Source of the DNA: JBCCXL01 sp039191605
Lineage (GTDB): Bacteria > Acidobacteriota > Thermoanaerobaculia > Multivoradales > JAHZIX01
Length of the DNA: 42,311 bases
Assembly: GCA_039191605.1 (NCBI GenBank)
Contig: JBCCXL010000033.1
Coordinates: 1-42,311 of the forward strand
Direction: 5' to 3'
The notes under the pieces were generated by a model. That model had not been told where the DNA came from. It worked only from the letters and a program-made list of their open reading frames with translations, and did not search any database. Below, piece by piece: positions 32,346 through 40,742 of this stretch. The stretch's first letter is position 1, and each line of letters opens with the position of its first letter. The translations under genes were made by a program, and so were the position numbers.

Positions 32346-34121
32346 ATGTTTTTTGCTTGGTCTTTGACGGATGTTCTCGACTCTCGCCGAACCCCTGCCT
32401 GCCGAACTTCTACCTGCCGAAATCTTGCCCGCCAAGCTGGCTGTGTAGCTGCGCTGGCGCTGGTCTTCGCGCTCTGTTTTCCAGCGCCTCAGCTCAGCGC
32501 CTCTGGACTCAGCACCTCCGAGCTCAGCACCTCCGAGCTCAGCACCTCCGAGCTCGAGCTCCAGGACAGCTCCGCGGAGTGTTCCGATCCTCAGGTTTCG
32601 GTGCAGGACGGTCATCTGATCATCGCCGCCGAGCCGGCGGCCGCCGGCGCGGTGGTGACGTTGAGGGATGTGGACGGCCAGGTGCATCGCTCCCGGGTCG
32701 AGGTCGCTACCGGCGCCGCGGTGCCTTTGGTGAATGCATCCGGCGAGCCATTGAAGGACGGCTTGGTGGTCTGGGAGGTGCGCTTCGAGGGAGTTCCCGC
32801 CGGTCCTCGCACCGAAGCCTCCTTCGATCAGCCGGTGCAGCTTCCCTGGACCTCCCGGGGCGCTTTTTCGATCTCCGCCGGGCGGGCCTTGCCTCAACGA
32901 GTAGAGGGCGAGAGCCTGGGGGACGGTCTGGTTCATCGTGGAGCGAAGGTCCAAGAAGGGGTGCTGGTGGAGGGTTTGATCCAGGGCGACACCTCGATCA
33001 AAGATCATCTTTGCGTCGGAGCTGATTGCGTCGATCCTGAAGCCTTCGGTGACGATGCCATTCGATTGAAAGGCAATCGCCTGCGCCAGCATTTTGAGGA
33101 CACGAGTGTCGGTAACTTCCCGGACAATGACTGGCGGATCTTGGTCAATGACCTCCTGAGCGGAGGGGCAGATTTCTTCGCCATCGAGGATGTGAACACC
33201 TCGCGGGTGCCCGTTCTGCTAGAGGCTGGGGCACCGGCAGATGCGCTCCGAATCGCCGGCAACGGCGATCTGGGCCTCGGTACGGCGAATCCGGCGGCAG
33301 ACATCCACGTGATCAGCAGCAACACGCCGGAGCTGCGCCTCGAGCAGACCAACTCCTCGGGATTCAGTGCTCAAACCTGGTCGGTGGAAGCGAATGAATC
33401 TCTTTTTGTCATCTCGGACGAGACCAGCAGCACGCTACCGGTGCGTATCCGGCGCGCGGCTCCGACTCACTCTCTGTACATCGCCCCTGACGGCAGCATC
33501 GGCTTGGGGAGTGCGGCTCCGCAGGCTGCGCTGGAAGTGGAGCGCAACGACGGCACCGCGAAGATTTTGGTGGAGGAAACCAGCGTGGTTGCTGGAAATA
33601 CCATCGTCTTCGAAGCCACCAGCGACAGCGGCAACATCCAGACCTTCTTCCAGCCCGCCACCGGCTCCGGCTGGAAGCAGAACTTCCGCGGCGCCGACTT
33701 CCGGCTCGACTCCCAGGAAGACGCCGATGACGAGCTGCTGCTCACCACCGCCGGAGATATGACGGTGAATTCCCTCACCGAGACCTCCGATCGGGCGATG
33801 AAGGAGAATTTCCGGTCGCTGGACCGCGGCGAGGTGCTCTCCAAGATCGTCGAGCTGCCCATCACCCGCTGGAATTACATCGAGAAGGGGCCCGAAGTGC
33901 AGCACATCGGCCCCATGGCCCAGGACTTCTACGGCGCCTTCGGCGTCGGTCCCGACGAGCGTCACATTGCAAGCCGCGATGCCGCTTCGGTGGCGCTGGT
34001 GGGGGTGCAGGCGCTCTACGATGAGCTACGAAATCGGGGCGAGCAGATCGAAGCGCTTCAGGCGGCGAACGCGGCTCTCCTCGAGCGCCTCGAGGCCCTG
34101 GAGCGGCGCCTGGACGAGTGA
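32346..34121 (+). CDS. S74 array gene 5 (subfamily B with a C-type 3' end)
   Basis: A 591-residue exported protein, the longest complete copy. The ATG at 32346 has AGGAGG 8 bases upstream. The N terminus is long and Arg/Cys-containing before the hydrophobic core CVAALALVFALCFPAP. Just after it lie three exact 15-bp repeats encoding STSEL. The N-terminal domain is B type (GHLIIAAEPAAAGAVVTLRD). Cys223/Cys228 (CVGADC) precede DDAIRLKGNRLRQHFEDTS, and DIHV and IGLGSAAP mark the fibre-like units. The S74 domain, however, is C type (SDRAMKENFRSLD, VELPITRWNYIE, QDFYGAFGVG), with dyad Ser481/Lys486. It therefore joins a B front to a C back and is the clearest mosaic of the array. Confidence 0.89.
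   Translation: MFFAWSLTDVLDSRRTPACRTSTCRNLARQAGCVAALALVFALCFPAPQLSASGLSTSELSTSELSTSELELQDSSAECSDPQVSVQDGHLIIAAEPAAAGAVVTLRDVDGQVHRSRVEVATGAAVPLVNASGEPLKDGLVVWEVRFEGVPAGPRTEASFDQPVQLPWTSRGAFSISAGRALPQRVEGESLGDGLVHRGAKVQEGVLVEGLIQGDTSIKDHLCVGADCVDPEAFGDDAIRLKGNRLRQHFEDTSVGNFPDNDWRILVNDLLSGGADFFAIEDVNTSRVPVLLEAGAPADALRIAGNGDLGLGTANPAADIHVISSNTPELRLEQTNSSGFSAQTWSVEANESLFVISDETSSTLPVRIRRAAPTHSLYIAPDGSIGLGSAAPQAALEVERNDGTAKILVEETSVVAGNTIVFEATSDSGNIQTFFQPATGSGWKQNFRGADFRLDSQEDADDELLLTTAGDMTVNSLTETSDRAMKENFRSLDRGEVLSKIVELPITRWNYIEKGPEVQHIGPMAQDFYGAFGVGPDERHIASRDAASVALVGVQALYDELRNRGEQIEALQAANAALLERLEALERRLDE
32508..32552 (+). repeat. Three exact 15-bp in-frame repeats in S74 gene 5
   Basis: CTCAGCACCTCCGAG three times, giving STSEL units directly after the signal peptide. 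Confidence 0.9.
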
Positions 34122-34166
34122 TCCTCTCCGGGGTTCTCCTCGGTGGATCGGATCGACAGTTTTGGA

Positions 34167-34215
34167 AGTGCCCGCGGGTACAGCGCTGCCATTGAGCGCG
34201 TTCCCCGCGGGCACT
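34167..34215 (+). terminator. Long hairpin after S74 gene 5
   Basis: AGTGCCCGCGGG (34167-34178) and CCCGCGGGCACT (34204-34215) are a perfect 12-bp inverted repeat around a 25-base loop that can itself pair in part. No T tract follows, so termination is uncertain. Confidence 0.5.
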
Positions 34216-34327
34216 GGCGTGAGGAGAGAAAAATCAGATCTGAAGATCGATGGCGAAGAGCTCCCGAAATAAGAGATCCTGTGTAGGCTTTTCAGTTTCC
34301 ATGAACCACCCTGGAGATCTACACATC

Positions 34328-36025
34328 ATGAACTCGTTGCTCAGGATTCTCTGCATCGCGCTGCTGCTAACCCTTACCCTCGGCCTCTCGGCGGCCGAAG
34401 CTCAGTCGAAGGTCGCCAACATTTTCGTCGAGGGAGATGTCCTCGTCGTCGAGCCCCAGGTGGCCCACGATAGCCTTCAAGTGATTCTCGAGGCCTCCGA
34501 CGGCTGCGTGGTGGTTCGGGACCTCAAGGCCACGGGGCAGGCCATCATTCCCCTCGTCGACGAAGAGGGCGAGCCGCTTCGGGACGGCGCGGTGCGCTGG
34601 TCGGTGACCCTGGAGCCCGAGCTGGACGAGTCGGTGCGGGACGCCATGAGCCGGGCGCGCCTGGAGGGCGACGACAAGTTCGGCCTCAAGCTCATCGACG
34701 AGGGCATTCTGCCGGCTCAGCCGCTGACGGTGGCGGGTTCCCTGCTGATGTCCAAGGGCGTTGCCGCGGATCCGGAGATCGACGAGAACGGCCGCCGAGA
34801 CGCGGACGCCACGGAGATTGATGCCGAGGCGACTCGCGCCGCGGGCGCCGTCGAGGAAGGCTTCTTTTCCGAGCCCGCCGCCGGCTTCCTCGCCGAAGAG
34901 CAGCTGATCACCGGCAACCTCACCGTCCGCAGCAGCCTCTGCGTCGGCACCGACTGCCCTCACCCCGAGAGCTTCGGCTTCGACACCATCCGGGTGAAGG
35001 AAAACAATCTGCGCATCAACTTCGAGGACACCTCCTCTGCCGCGTCCTTCCCCACCAACGACTGGCGCATCATCGCCAACGACAGCGCCAACGGCGGCGC
35101 CAGCTACCTCGGCTTCGAGGACGCTTCCGCGGGCCGCTTCGTCTTCCGGGTCTTCGCTGGAGCTCCCTCCAACGCCCTGACCGTCGACTCCCAGGGCGAT
35201 CTGGGTCTCGGCACCTCGACTCCGGCGACGGATATTCACGCCGTCACCGGCGATACCCCGACTCTGCGACTGGAGCAAAACGGATCCAGCGGCTTTTCTC
35301 CCCAAACTTGGGACGTAGCCGGTAACGAGAGCAACTTCTTCATCCGCGATGCCAGCAACGGCTCGGCTCTGCCCTTGCGCATTCGCGCCGGTGCGAGCTC
35401 CAGCGCGATCTTCATCGATTCCAACAACGACATCGGCTTCGGCACCGCCAGCCCCGACGCCAGCCTCCACGTGCTGACCAACCAGAGCTCCAACTTCGGC
35501 GGCCTGCGGGTGGAGAACAGCGGCAGCGGCAACATCCAGACCCAATTCGCCAGCACCAACGGCTCGGGCTGGGAGTGGCGTCAGACCTTCCGCTCCGGCG
35601 ACCTGATCTTCGACTCCCAGGAGGACGGCGCCAACGAGCTGGAGCTGGACATCAACGGTGAGCTCACGGTGGTTTCCCTGGTGGAGACCTCCGATCGGGC
35701 GATGAAGGAGAACTTCCGCGCGGTGGATCGCAGCGCCGTGCTGGCGAAGATCGTCGAGCTGCCCATCACCCGCTGGAACTACATCGATCAGGGCGCCGAG
35801 ATCGAGCACCTCGGCCCGATGGCCCAGGATTTCTACGGCGCCTTCGGCGTCGGCCCCGACGACAAGCACATCCCGACCCGTGACGCGGCCTCGGTGGCTC
35901 TGGTGGGGGTCCAGGCGCTCCACGATCAGCTTCGAGACCGAGACGACCAGATCGAGGCCCTGAAGGCGGCCAACGCGGCCCTGCTGGAACGCCTCGAGGC
36001 CCTGGAGCGCCGGATGGACGAGTGA
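34328..36025 (+). CDS. S74 array gene 6 (subfamily C)
   Basis: A 565-residue exported protein. The ATG at 34328 is preceded by GGAGA 9-10 bases upstream and begins MNSLLRILCIALLLTLTLGL, cleavage after AEA. An in-frame ATG at 34301 (MNHPGDLHI before it) is an alternative also conserved in gene 7. The N-terminal domain is C type (VANIFVEGDVLVVEPQVAH, EASDGCVVVRD, LRDGAVRWSVTLEP). An acidic linker follows, then GFLAEEQLITGNLTVRSS, Cys205/Cys210 (CVGTDC) and FGFDTIRVKENNLRINFE. Fibre-like units are GDLGLGTSTP and DIGFGTASP. S74 dyad Ser455/Lys460 (SDRAMK), HLGPMAQDFYGAF. Gene 7 is its close relative throughout. Confidence 0.9.
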   Translation: MNSLLRILCIALLLTLTLGLSAAEAQSKVANIFVEGDVLVVEPQVAHDSLQVILEASDGCVVVRDLKATGQAIIPLVDEEGEPLRDGAVRWSVTLEPELDESVRDAMSRARLEGDDKFGLKLIDEGILPAQPLTVAGSLLMSKGVAADPEIDENGRRDADATEIDAEATRAAGAVEEGFFSEPAAGFLAEEQLITGNLTVRSSLCVGTDCPHPESFGFDTIRVKENNLRINFEDTSSAASFPTNDWRIIANDSANGGASYLGFEDASAGRFVFRVFAGAPSNALTVDSQGDLGLGTSTPATDIHAVTGDTPTLRLEQNGSSGFSPQTWDVAGNESNFFIRDASNGSALPLRIRAGASSSAIFIDSNNDIGFGTASPDASLHVLTNQSSNFGGLRVENSGSGNIQTQFASTNGSGWEWRQTFRSGDLIFDSQEDGANELELDINGELTVVSLVETSDRAMKENFRAVDRSAVLAKIVELPITRWNYIDQGAEIEHLGPMAQDFYGAFGVGPDDKHIPTRDAASVALVGVQALHDQLRDRDDQIEALKAANAALLERLEALERRMDE

Positions 36026-36110
36026 GTCTTTCCCGGGACCTCCGGGATCCAGCTTGCCCTTGTTTCGTCAACCCGCGGGCTTTGTCTTTCAGACACTGTC
36101 CGCGGGTTCT

Positions 36111-36285
36111 GTCTTGTCGGCCCGTCTTGTCGGCCCGTCTTGTCGGCCCGTCTTGTCGGCCCGTCTTGTCGGCCCGTCTTGTCGGCACCGTCTAGCGGGC
36201 ACTATCTAGCGGGTACCGTCTAGCGGGCACTATCTAGCAGGCACTGTCTAGCAGGCATTGTCTAGCAGGCACTATCTAGCGGCAC
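36111..36285. repeat. Two adjoining minisatellites (13-bp x6, 14-bp x7) upstream of S74 gene 7
   Basis: Six units of GTCTTGTCGGCCC (36111-36188, the last reading GTCTTGTCGGCAC) are followed by seven units of the type TATCTAGCGGGCAC / CGTCTAGCGGGCAC / TGTCTAGCAGGCAC (36189-36285, the last 13 bp). The two unit types are related (GTCT-[TA]G-...GGC[CA]C). The first array is almost perfect, so its copy number is likely to vary. Confidence 0.93.
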
Positions 36286-36338
36286 TTTTTCGTCGGTGCC
36301 GCCTCGCGGGCTTTGGCCCGGAGAGGGGAGAAAATCAG

Positions 36339-36357
36339 ATCCAAGGAACCATGGTGG
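36339..36357 (+). repeat. 19-bp upstream block shared with the region before S74 gene 8
   Basis: ATCCAAGGAACCATGGTGG occurs here and at 38366-38384, 72 bp and 240 bp before the respective genes. It may be a regulatory element or a relic of duplication. Confidence 0.6.
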
Positions 36358-36428
36358 TGGGTGTAGGGAATAGGAGATCCTATAAAGGATTGTCCCTTCC
36401 CATGAACCACCCCGGAGATATGAACATC

Positions 36429-38156
36429 ATGCACTCTTTACCAAGGTTTCTCTGCACCGCGCTCCTGCTGACCTTCGCCCTGACCTTGACCCTGGCGCCG
36501 TCGCCGGCCGAGGCTCAAACGAAGGTCGCCAACATTTTCGTCGAGGGAGATATCTTCGTCGTCGAGCCCCAGGTGGCCCACGATAGCCTTCAAGTGATCC
36601 TCGAGGCCTCCGACGGCTGCGTGGTCGTCCGGGATTTCAAGGCCACGGGGCAGGCCGTCATTCCCCTCGTCGACGACAAAGGCGAGCCGCTTCGGGACGG
36701 CGCGGTGCGCTGGTCGGTGACCCTGGAGCCGAAACTGGACGGTTCGGTGCGGGACGCGATGAACCGGGCACGCCTCGAGGGCGACGACAAATTCGGCCTC
36801 AAGCTCATCGACGAGGGCATTCTGCCGGCGCAGCCGCTGGCGGTGACCGGTGGCCTGCTGATGTCCAAGGGCGTTGCCGCGGATCCGGAGATTGACGAGA
36901 ACGGCCGCCGGGACGCCAACGCTTCCGAGAGCGATGCTGAGGCGACCCGCGCCGCTGGCGCCGTCTCGGAAGGCTTCTTTTCCGAGCCCGCCACCGGCTT
37001 CCTGGCCGAAGAGCAGCTGATCACCGGCAACCTCACCGTCCGCAGCAGCCTCTGCGTCGGCACCGACTGCCCCCATCCCGAGAGCTTCGGCTTCGACACC
37101 ATCCGGGTGAAGGAAAACAACCTGCGGATTCACTTCGAGGACACCTCCTCCACCGCGTCCTTCCCCACCAACGATTGGCGCATTATCGCCAACGATAGCG
37201 CCAACGGTGGCTCCAGCTACCTCGGCTTCCAGGATGCCACCGCCAACCGCAACGTCTTCCGCGTCTTCGCCGGCGCGCCCTCCAACGCTTTGACCGTCGA
37301 CTCCCAGGGCGATCTGGGTCTCGGAACCGCGACTCCGGTGACGGATATTCATGCCGTCGACGGCGACACCCCGACCCTGCGGCTGGAGCAGAACGGCAGC
37401 TCCGGCTTCTCGCCGCAGACCTTCGACGTGGCCGCCAACGAGGCGAATTTCTTCATTCGCGACGCCACCAACGGCTCGACTCTGCCCTTCCGCATCCGTC
37501 CCGGGGCGAGCTCCAACGCGGTCTACATCAATAGCGACGACAACATTGGCTTCGGCACCGCCAGCCCCGATGCCAGCCTGCACGTGGTCACCAACCAGAG
37601 CTCCAACTTCGGCGGTCTGCGGGTAGAGAACAACGGCACCGGCAACATCCAGACCCAATTCGCCAACAATAACGGTGGCTGGGAGTGGCGTCAGACCTTC
37701 CGCTCCGGCGACCTGATCTTCGACTCTCAGGAAGACGGCGACAACGAGCTGGAGCTGGACATCAACGGTGAGCTCACCGTGGTCTCTCTGGTGGAGACCT
37801 CCGATCGGGCGGCGAAGGAGAACTTCCGTCCGGTGGACCGCAGCGCGGTGCTGTCGAAGATCGTCGAGCTGCCCATCACCCGCTGGAATTACATCAGCCA
37901 GGGCGCTGAGATCGAGCACCTCGGCCCGATGGCTCAGGATTTCTACGGTGCCTTCGGCGTCGGTCCCGACGACAAGCACATCGCCACCCGCGACGCCGCC
38001 TCGGTGGCCCTGGTGGGTGTGCAGGCGCTCCACGCCGAGCTCGAAGCTCGGGATGCTGAGCTGCGGGAGCGGGATGCCCGGGTAGAGGCTCTGGAGGCCG
38101 CCAACGCCGCCCTGCTGCAGCGCCTGGAAGCTCTGGAGCAGCTGATCCAGGAGTGA
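36429..38156 (+). CDS. S74 array gene 7 (subfamily C)
   Basis: A 575-residue exported protein, ATG 36429 with CGGAGA upstream; the in-frame ATG at 36402 (MNHPGDMNI) is the alternative. Signal peptide MHSLPRFLCTALLLTFALTL, cleavage after AEA. The N-terminal domain and linker are nearly those of gene 6 (VANIFVEGDIFVVEPQVAH, EASDGCVVVRD). Cys209/Cys214 (CVGTDC), FGFDTIRVKENNLRIHFE, GDLGLGTATP and NIGFGTASP follow. S74 dyad Ser458/Lys463 (SDRAAK). The part after the dyad is 118 residues, exactly one heptad longer than the usual 111, because the coil reads LEARDAELRERDARVEALEA. Preceded by the 13/14-bp minisatellites. Confidence 0.9.
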   Translation: MHSLPRFLCTALLLTFALTLTLAPSPAEAQTKVANIFVEGDIFVVEPQVAHDSLQVILEASDGCVVVRDFKATGQAVIPLVDDKGEPLRDGAVRWSVTLEPKLDGSVRDAMNRARLEGDDKFGLKLIDEGILPAQPLAVTGGLLMSKGVAADPEIDENGRRDANASESDAEATRAAGAVSEGFFSEPATGFLAEEQLITGNLTVRSSLCVGTDCPHPESFGFDTIRVKENNLRIHFEDTSSTASFPTNDWRIIANDSANGGSSYLGFQDATANRNVFRVFAGAPSNALTVDSQGDLGLGTATPVTDIHAVDGDTPTLRLEQNGSSGFSPQTFDVAANEANFFIRDATNGSTLPFRIRPGASSNAVYINSDDNIGFGTASPDASLHVVTNQSSNFGGLRVENNGTGNIQTQFANNNGGWEWRQTFRSGDLIFDSQEDGDNELELDINGELTVVSLVETSDRAAKENFRPVDRSAVLSKIVELPITRWNYISQGAEIEHLGPMAQDFYGAFGVGPDDKHIATRDAASVALVGVQALHAELEARDAELRERDARVEALEAANAALLQRLEALEQLIQE

Positions 38157-38240
38157 TTTGAGAGCCTGAGACCGCGTCTCGAGTTCTTGAGGGAGCGGTC
38201 ACGGACTTGGGGCTCACCGCCCTGAACCGTTTGACGACCA

Positions 38241-38294
38241 AGCCCCCGATTCTGCCGCCCTCGATAGAGCTGCGGCAGGCTCGGGGGTTTCTTC
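38241..38294 (+). terminator. Terminator-like hairpin after S74 gene 7
   Basis: CCCCCGA (38243) pairs with TCGGGGG (38281), and inside it CTGCCGC (38252) pairs with GCGGCAG (38272), followed by TTTCTTCATT. A two-part stem with a modest T-rich tail. Confidence 0.72.
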
Positions 38295-38365
38295 ATTCGT
38301 GCAGAGGGTCTCGGCAGATGGGGATCGATGGATCCCCTTCTAGGGCTCTTGGCTCGAGGATTCGA

Positions 38366-38384
38366 ATCCAAGGAACCATGGTGG
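38366..38384 (+). repeat. 19-bp block shared with the region before S74 gene 7
   Basis: Second copy of ATCCAAGGAACCATGGTGG (first at 36339-36357). Confidence 0.6.
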
Positions 38385-38623
38385 GCTCTCAGCGGCTGGG
38401 GCAGGCTTGGCTTGCCGCTGCGGCGGAGACCCTCGGTCCACGGAGCCAGCTCCTGGCCTCGTTTCACTGAGACCTCTCGGCTCTGGCTGCACCCTCCGTC
38501 GTCCAAGTCGAGGGGCTCTGCCGATCTGGAGGGTGGGCGGCGCTCTTTGGAGGATGGAGGCTTCTTTCCCCGCTCCCCATCGACGATCGCCCCTCATCGG
38601 GGTGCTCTCCTCTGGAGGTTTCC

Positions 38624-40318
38624 ATGCAGTCCATCAAGCTCCGACGAGTCTCTTTCCTCTCACCTCTCCTGTTGCTGCTCTTTCTCGCCCTCTGTGTTCC
38701 CGCTGAATCCCAGGCCCAGCCGGCGGTCGAGGCGACAGTACAGGGCGACGTCCTCGTCCTGAGACCTCAAATCGAGCACCGGAGGATTGCCGTGACCGTG
38801 CAGGCCGCCGACGGTAGCGTGCGCGAACAATCCTTCGACGCCGCGCCGGAGGTTCTCGTTCCCTTGCGAAGTGAGTCGGGAGGCCCGCTGCCGGATGGGC
38901 TGGTGAGCTGGGAGGTCGTGATCGAGCCGCGACTCAGCGACGACGAGGGAGAGATGCTGAAGCAAGCTCGAGCCAGGGGCGAGACTCTGGAGCGCTACGA
39001 GCTCATCGAGGCGGGTGTTCTACCCGGGATCGAGCTTCGCACTTTCGGCGCCGTGAGGTTCAGCGGCGGCGGCGCTGCGGTAGCCAGCTCCGAGGGCTCG
39101 GTTGCGGAGGTCGGGCCGGGCTCTGAGGAAACGCGTTCCCTCGGTGCGGTGAGCGCCGTGACTGCGGCGTCCCGGCAGACGGGCTTTCTTGCTGAGGAAG
39201 ACGAGATCATCGGCGATCTCGTGGTAAGAGGTAGCCAATGCGTCGGAACCAGTTGCGTGAATCCGGAGTCCTATGGCTTGGATACCGTCCGGCTCAAGGA
39301 AGCCAACCTGCGAATTCACTTCGACGACGTCTCCAACTCCCCTTTCCCCGCGAACGATTGGCGCATCGAGATCAACGATTCCAACATCCAGGGGCCGAGC
39401 TACTTCCTGATTCAGGACGTCACCGCGAACCGCAGCGTCTTTCGACTCGACGCCGGGGCGAGGAGTAATGCGCTGGTGGTGGATTCTCAGGGAGAGATCG
39501 GAATCGGCACTTCGGTTCCGAGCAGGGAGCTCCACGTGGTCGATGGGGACAGCCCCGGGCTGCGGCTGGAGCAGGATGGATCGAGGGGCTTTGCGAGCCA
39601 AATCTGGGAGATCACCGGCAATGAGTCCGCCTTCATCGTCAGAGACGTCACCAATGGCGGCACCATTCCCTTTCGCATCCGCAACGAGGCCGGAGCCAAC
39701 GCCATCTTCGTCAATGAAGGCAGCGACATTGGTTTCGGTACGTCCAGCCCAACGGCGCGGCTCCATGTCCAGGCGGACGAGGCGGGCAATTTTGGCGGCC
39801 TGCGGGTAGTGAACAGCGGTGCCGGCAACATTCAGACTCAATTTGCCAGCACCAGCGGTAATTGGGAGTGGCGTCAGACCTTCCGCTCCGGCGACCTGAT
39901 CTTCGATTCCCAGGAGGACGGCGCCAACGAGCTGGAGCTCACTACCGGCGGCCAGCTGACGGTGGTTTCCGTGGTGGAGACCTCCGATCGGGCGCTGAAG
40001 GAGAACTTCCGGCCGGTGGACCGCAGCGAGGTGCTGTCGAAGATCGTCGAGCTGCCCATCACCCGCTGGAATTACATCGAGCTGGGGGCCGACGTGGAGC
40101 ATCTCGGTCCTATGGCTCAGGATTTCCACCAGGCCTTCGGCGTCGGCCCCGATGACCAGCACATCGCTACCCGCGATGCCGCCTCGGTGGCTTTGGTGGG
40201 GGTGCAGGCGCTGCACGACGAACTCGAGGTTCGAGATGCCCGGGTGGCGGCTGTAGAAGCCGTCAACGCCGCCCTGCTACAGCGCCTGGAGGCTCTGGAG
40301 CAGCTGATCCAGGAGTAA
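38624..40318 (+). CDS. S74 array gene 8 (subfamily C, divergent front)
   Basis: A 564-residue exported protein; ATG 38624 has GGAGG 6 bases upstream. Signal peptide core LLLLLFLALCVPAES, cleavage after SQA. The N-terminal domain is an outlier of C type (ATVQGDVLVLRPQIEHRRI, LPDGLVSWEVVIEP) and lacks the SDGC cysteine of genes 6, 7 and 9. Cys206/Cys211 (CVGTSC) precede YGLDTVRLKEANLRIHFD. Fibre-like units are GEIGIGTSVP and DIGFGTSSP. The 3' part from about 39860 is almost the same at DNA level as in gene 6, with one difference over about 77 bp around the WEWRQTFRSGDLIFDSQED segment. S74 dyad Ser454/Lys459 (SDRALK). Tail LQRLEALEQLIQE is shared with gene 7. Confidence 0.9.
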   Translation: MQSIKLRRVSFLSPLLLLLFLALCVPAESQAQPAVEATVQGDVLVLRPQIEHRRIAVTVQAADGSVREQSFDAAPEVLVPLRSESGGPLPDGLVSWEVVIEPRLSDDEGEMLKQARARGETLERYELIEAGVLPGIELRTFGAVRFSGGGAAVASSEGSVAEVGPGSEETRSLGAVSAVTAASRQTGFLAEEDEIIGDLVVRGSQCVGTSCVNPESYGLDTVRLKEANLRIHFDDVSNSPFPANDWRIEINDSNIQGPSYFLIQDVTANRSVFRLDAGARSNALVVDSQGEIGIGTSVPSRELHVVDGDSPGLRLEQDGSRGFASQIWEITGNESAFIVRDVTNGGTIPFRIRNEAGANAIFVNEGSDIGFGTSSPTARLHVQADEAGNFGGLRVVNSGAGNIQTQFASTSGNWEWRQTFRSGDLIFDSQEDGANELELTTGGQLTVVSVVETSDRALKENFRPVDRSEVLSKIVELPITRWNYIELGADVEHLGPMAQDFHQAFGVGPDDQHIATRDAASVALVGVQALHDELEVRDARVAAVEAVNAALLQRLEALEQLIQE

Positions 40319-40370
40319 TCGATTCAGGATTAATACTCCGGCGGGATCGCTGACCGCGACTCCCTCGATG

Positions 40371-40408
40371 CCCCGCTCCCCGCCGTTGCGGAGGGCGGGG
40401 TCTTTTTG
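40371..40408 (+). terminator. Terminator after S74 gene 8
   Basis: CCCCGC...GCGGGG with an inner CCGC/GCGG pairing and a few mismatches, then TCTTTTTG. Starts 53 bp after the stop. Confidence 0.75.
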
Positions 40409-40595
40409 TTGGGTGCTGAAGGACTACTTCTAGTTCTTTGGAACAGGTTCCTCTCGAGGCAATGAGCTCCGAATCTCCATGGTGCGTCGGCTGCCGATAG
40501 GGGAAGGTGGGCACATGCGGTATCGAAGGCATTTGCGGCGCAGATCTCGGCAACGTCTCTTCCCCGAAGCCCTTCCCTGGAGCTTGCCCCTAGGG

Positions 40596-40641
40596 CTTTC
40601 CCTGGGCCTTTCCTGGGCCTTTCCTGGGCCTTTCTCTGGGG
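40596..40641. repeat. 11-12-bp tandem array upstream of S74 gene 9
   Basis: CTTTCCCTGGGC, CTTTCCTGGGC, CTTTCCTGGGC and CTTTCTCTGGGG in tandem, about 100-150 bp before the gene 9 ATG. A further degenerate unit may follow (CACTCTGGGC). Confidence 0.8.
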
Positions 40642-40742
40642 TTCACTCTGGGCTTTTCCTCTCGATTCTTCTCTAGCGCCACTTACCGCCGCCGAGCGCC
40701 TGCCCCATTTCGGCTCATCCAGCCTCAAAAGGAGTTCTTCCG

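Larger units (their letters stand above)
36026..36428. other. Intergenic region between S74 genes 6 and 7
   Basis: The gap carries a 9-bp inverted repeat AACCCGCGG (36070) / CCGCGGGTT (36100), the two minisatellite arrays (36111-36285), a small hairpin GCGGCAC/GTGCCGC (36279-36302), and a block shared with the region before gene 6. It has the most repeats of any intergenic stretch in the window. Confidence 0.6.
38157..38623. other. Intergenic region between S74 genes 7 and 8
   Basis: A gap of 467 bp holding the gene 7 terminator (38241-38294) and the 19-bp block shared with gene 7's upstream region (38366-38384). Open frames across it have no recognisable domain. No confident promoter. Confidence 0.45.
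40319..40742. other. Intergenic region between S74 genes 8 and 9
   Basis: A 424-bp gap with the gene 8 terminator (40371-40408) and an 11-bp tandem array (40596-40641). A weak GG/GC pair with sigma-54 spacing (TGGTGCG-N4-CTGCC, 40480-40495) is present, but such pairs are frequent by chance in GC-rich DNA. Confidence 0.45.

Noticed and set aside
36111..36285. CRISPR-like array
   Set aside because: Units are 13-14 bp in direct head-to-tail tandem with no unique spacers and no cas genes; it is a minisatellite.
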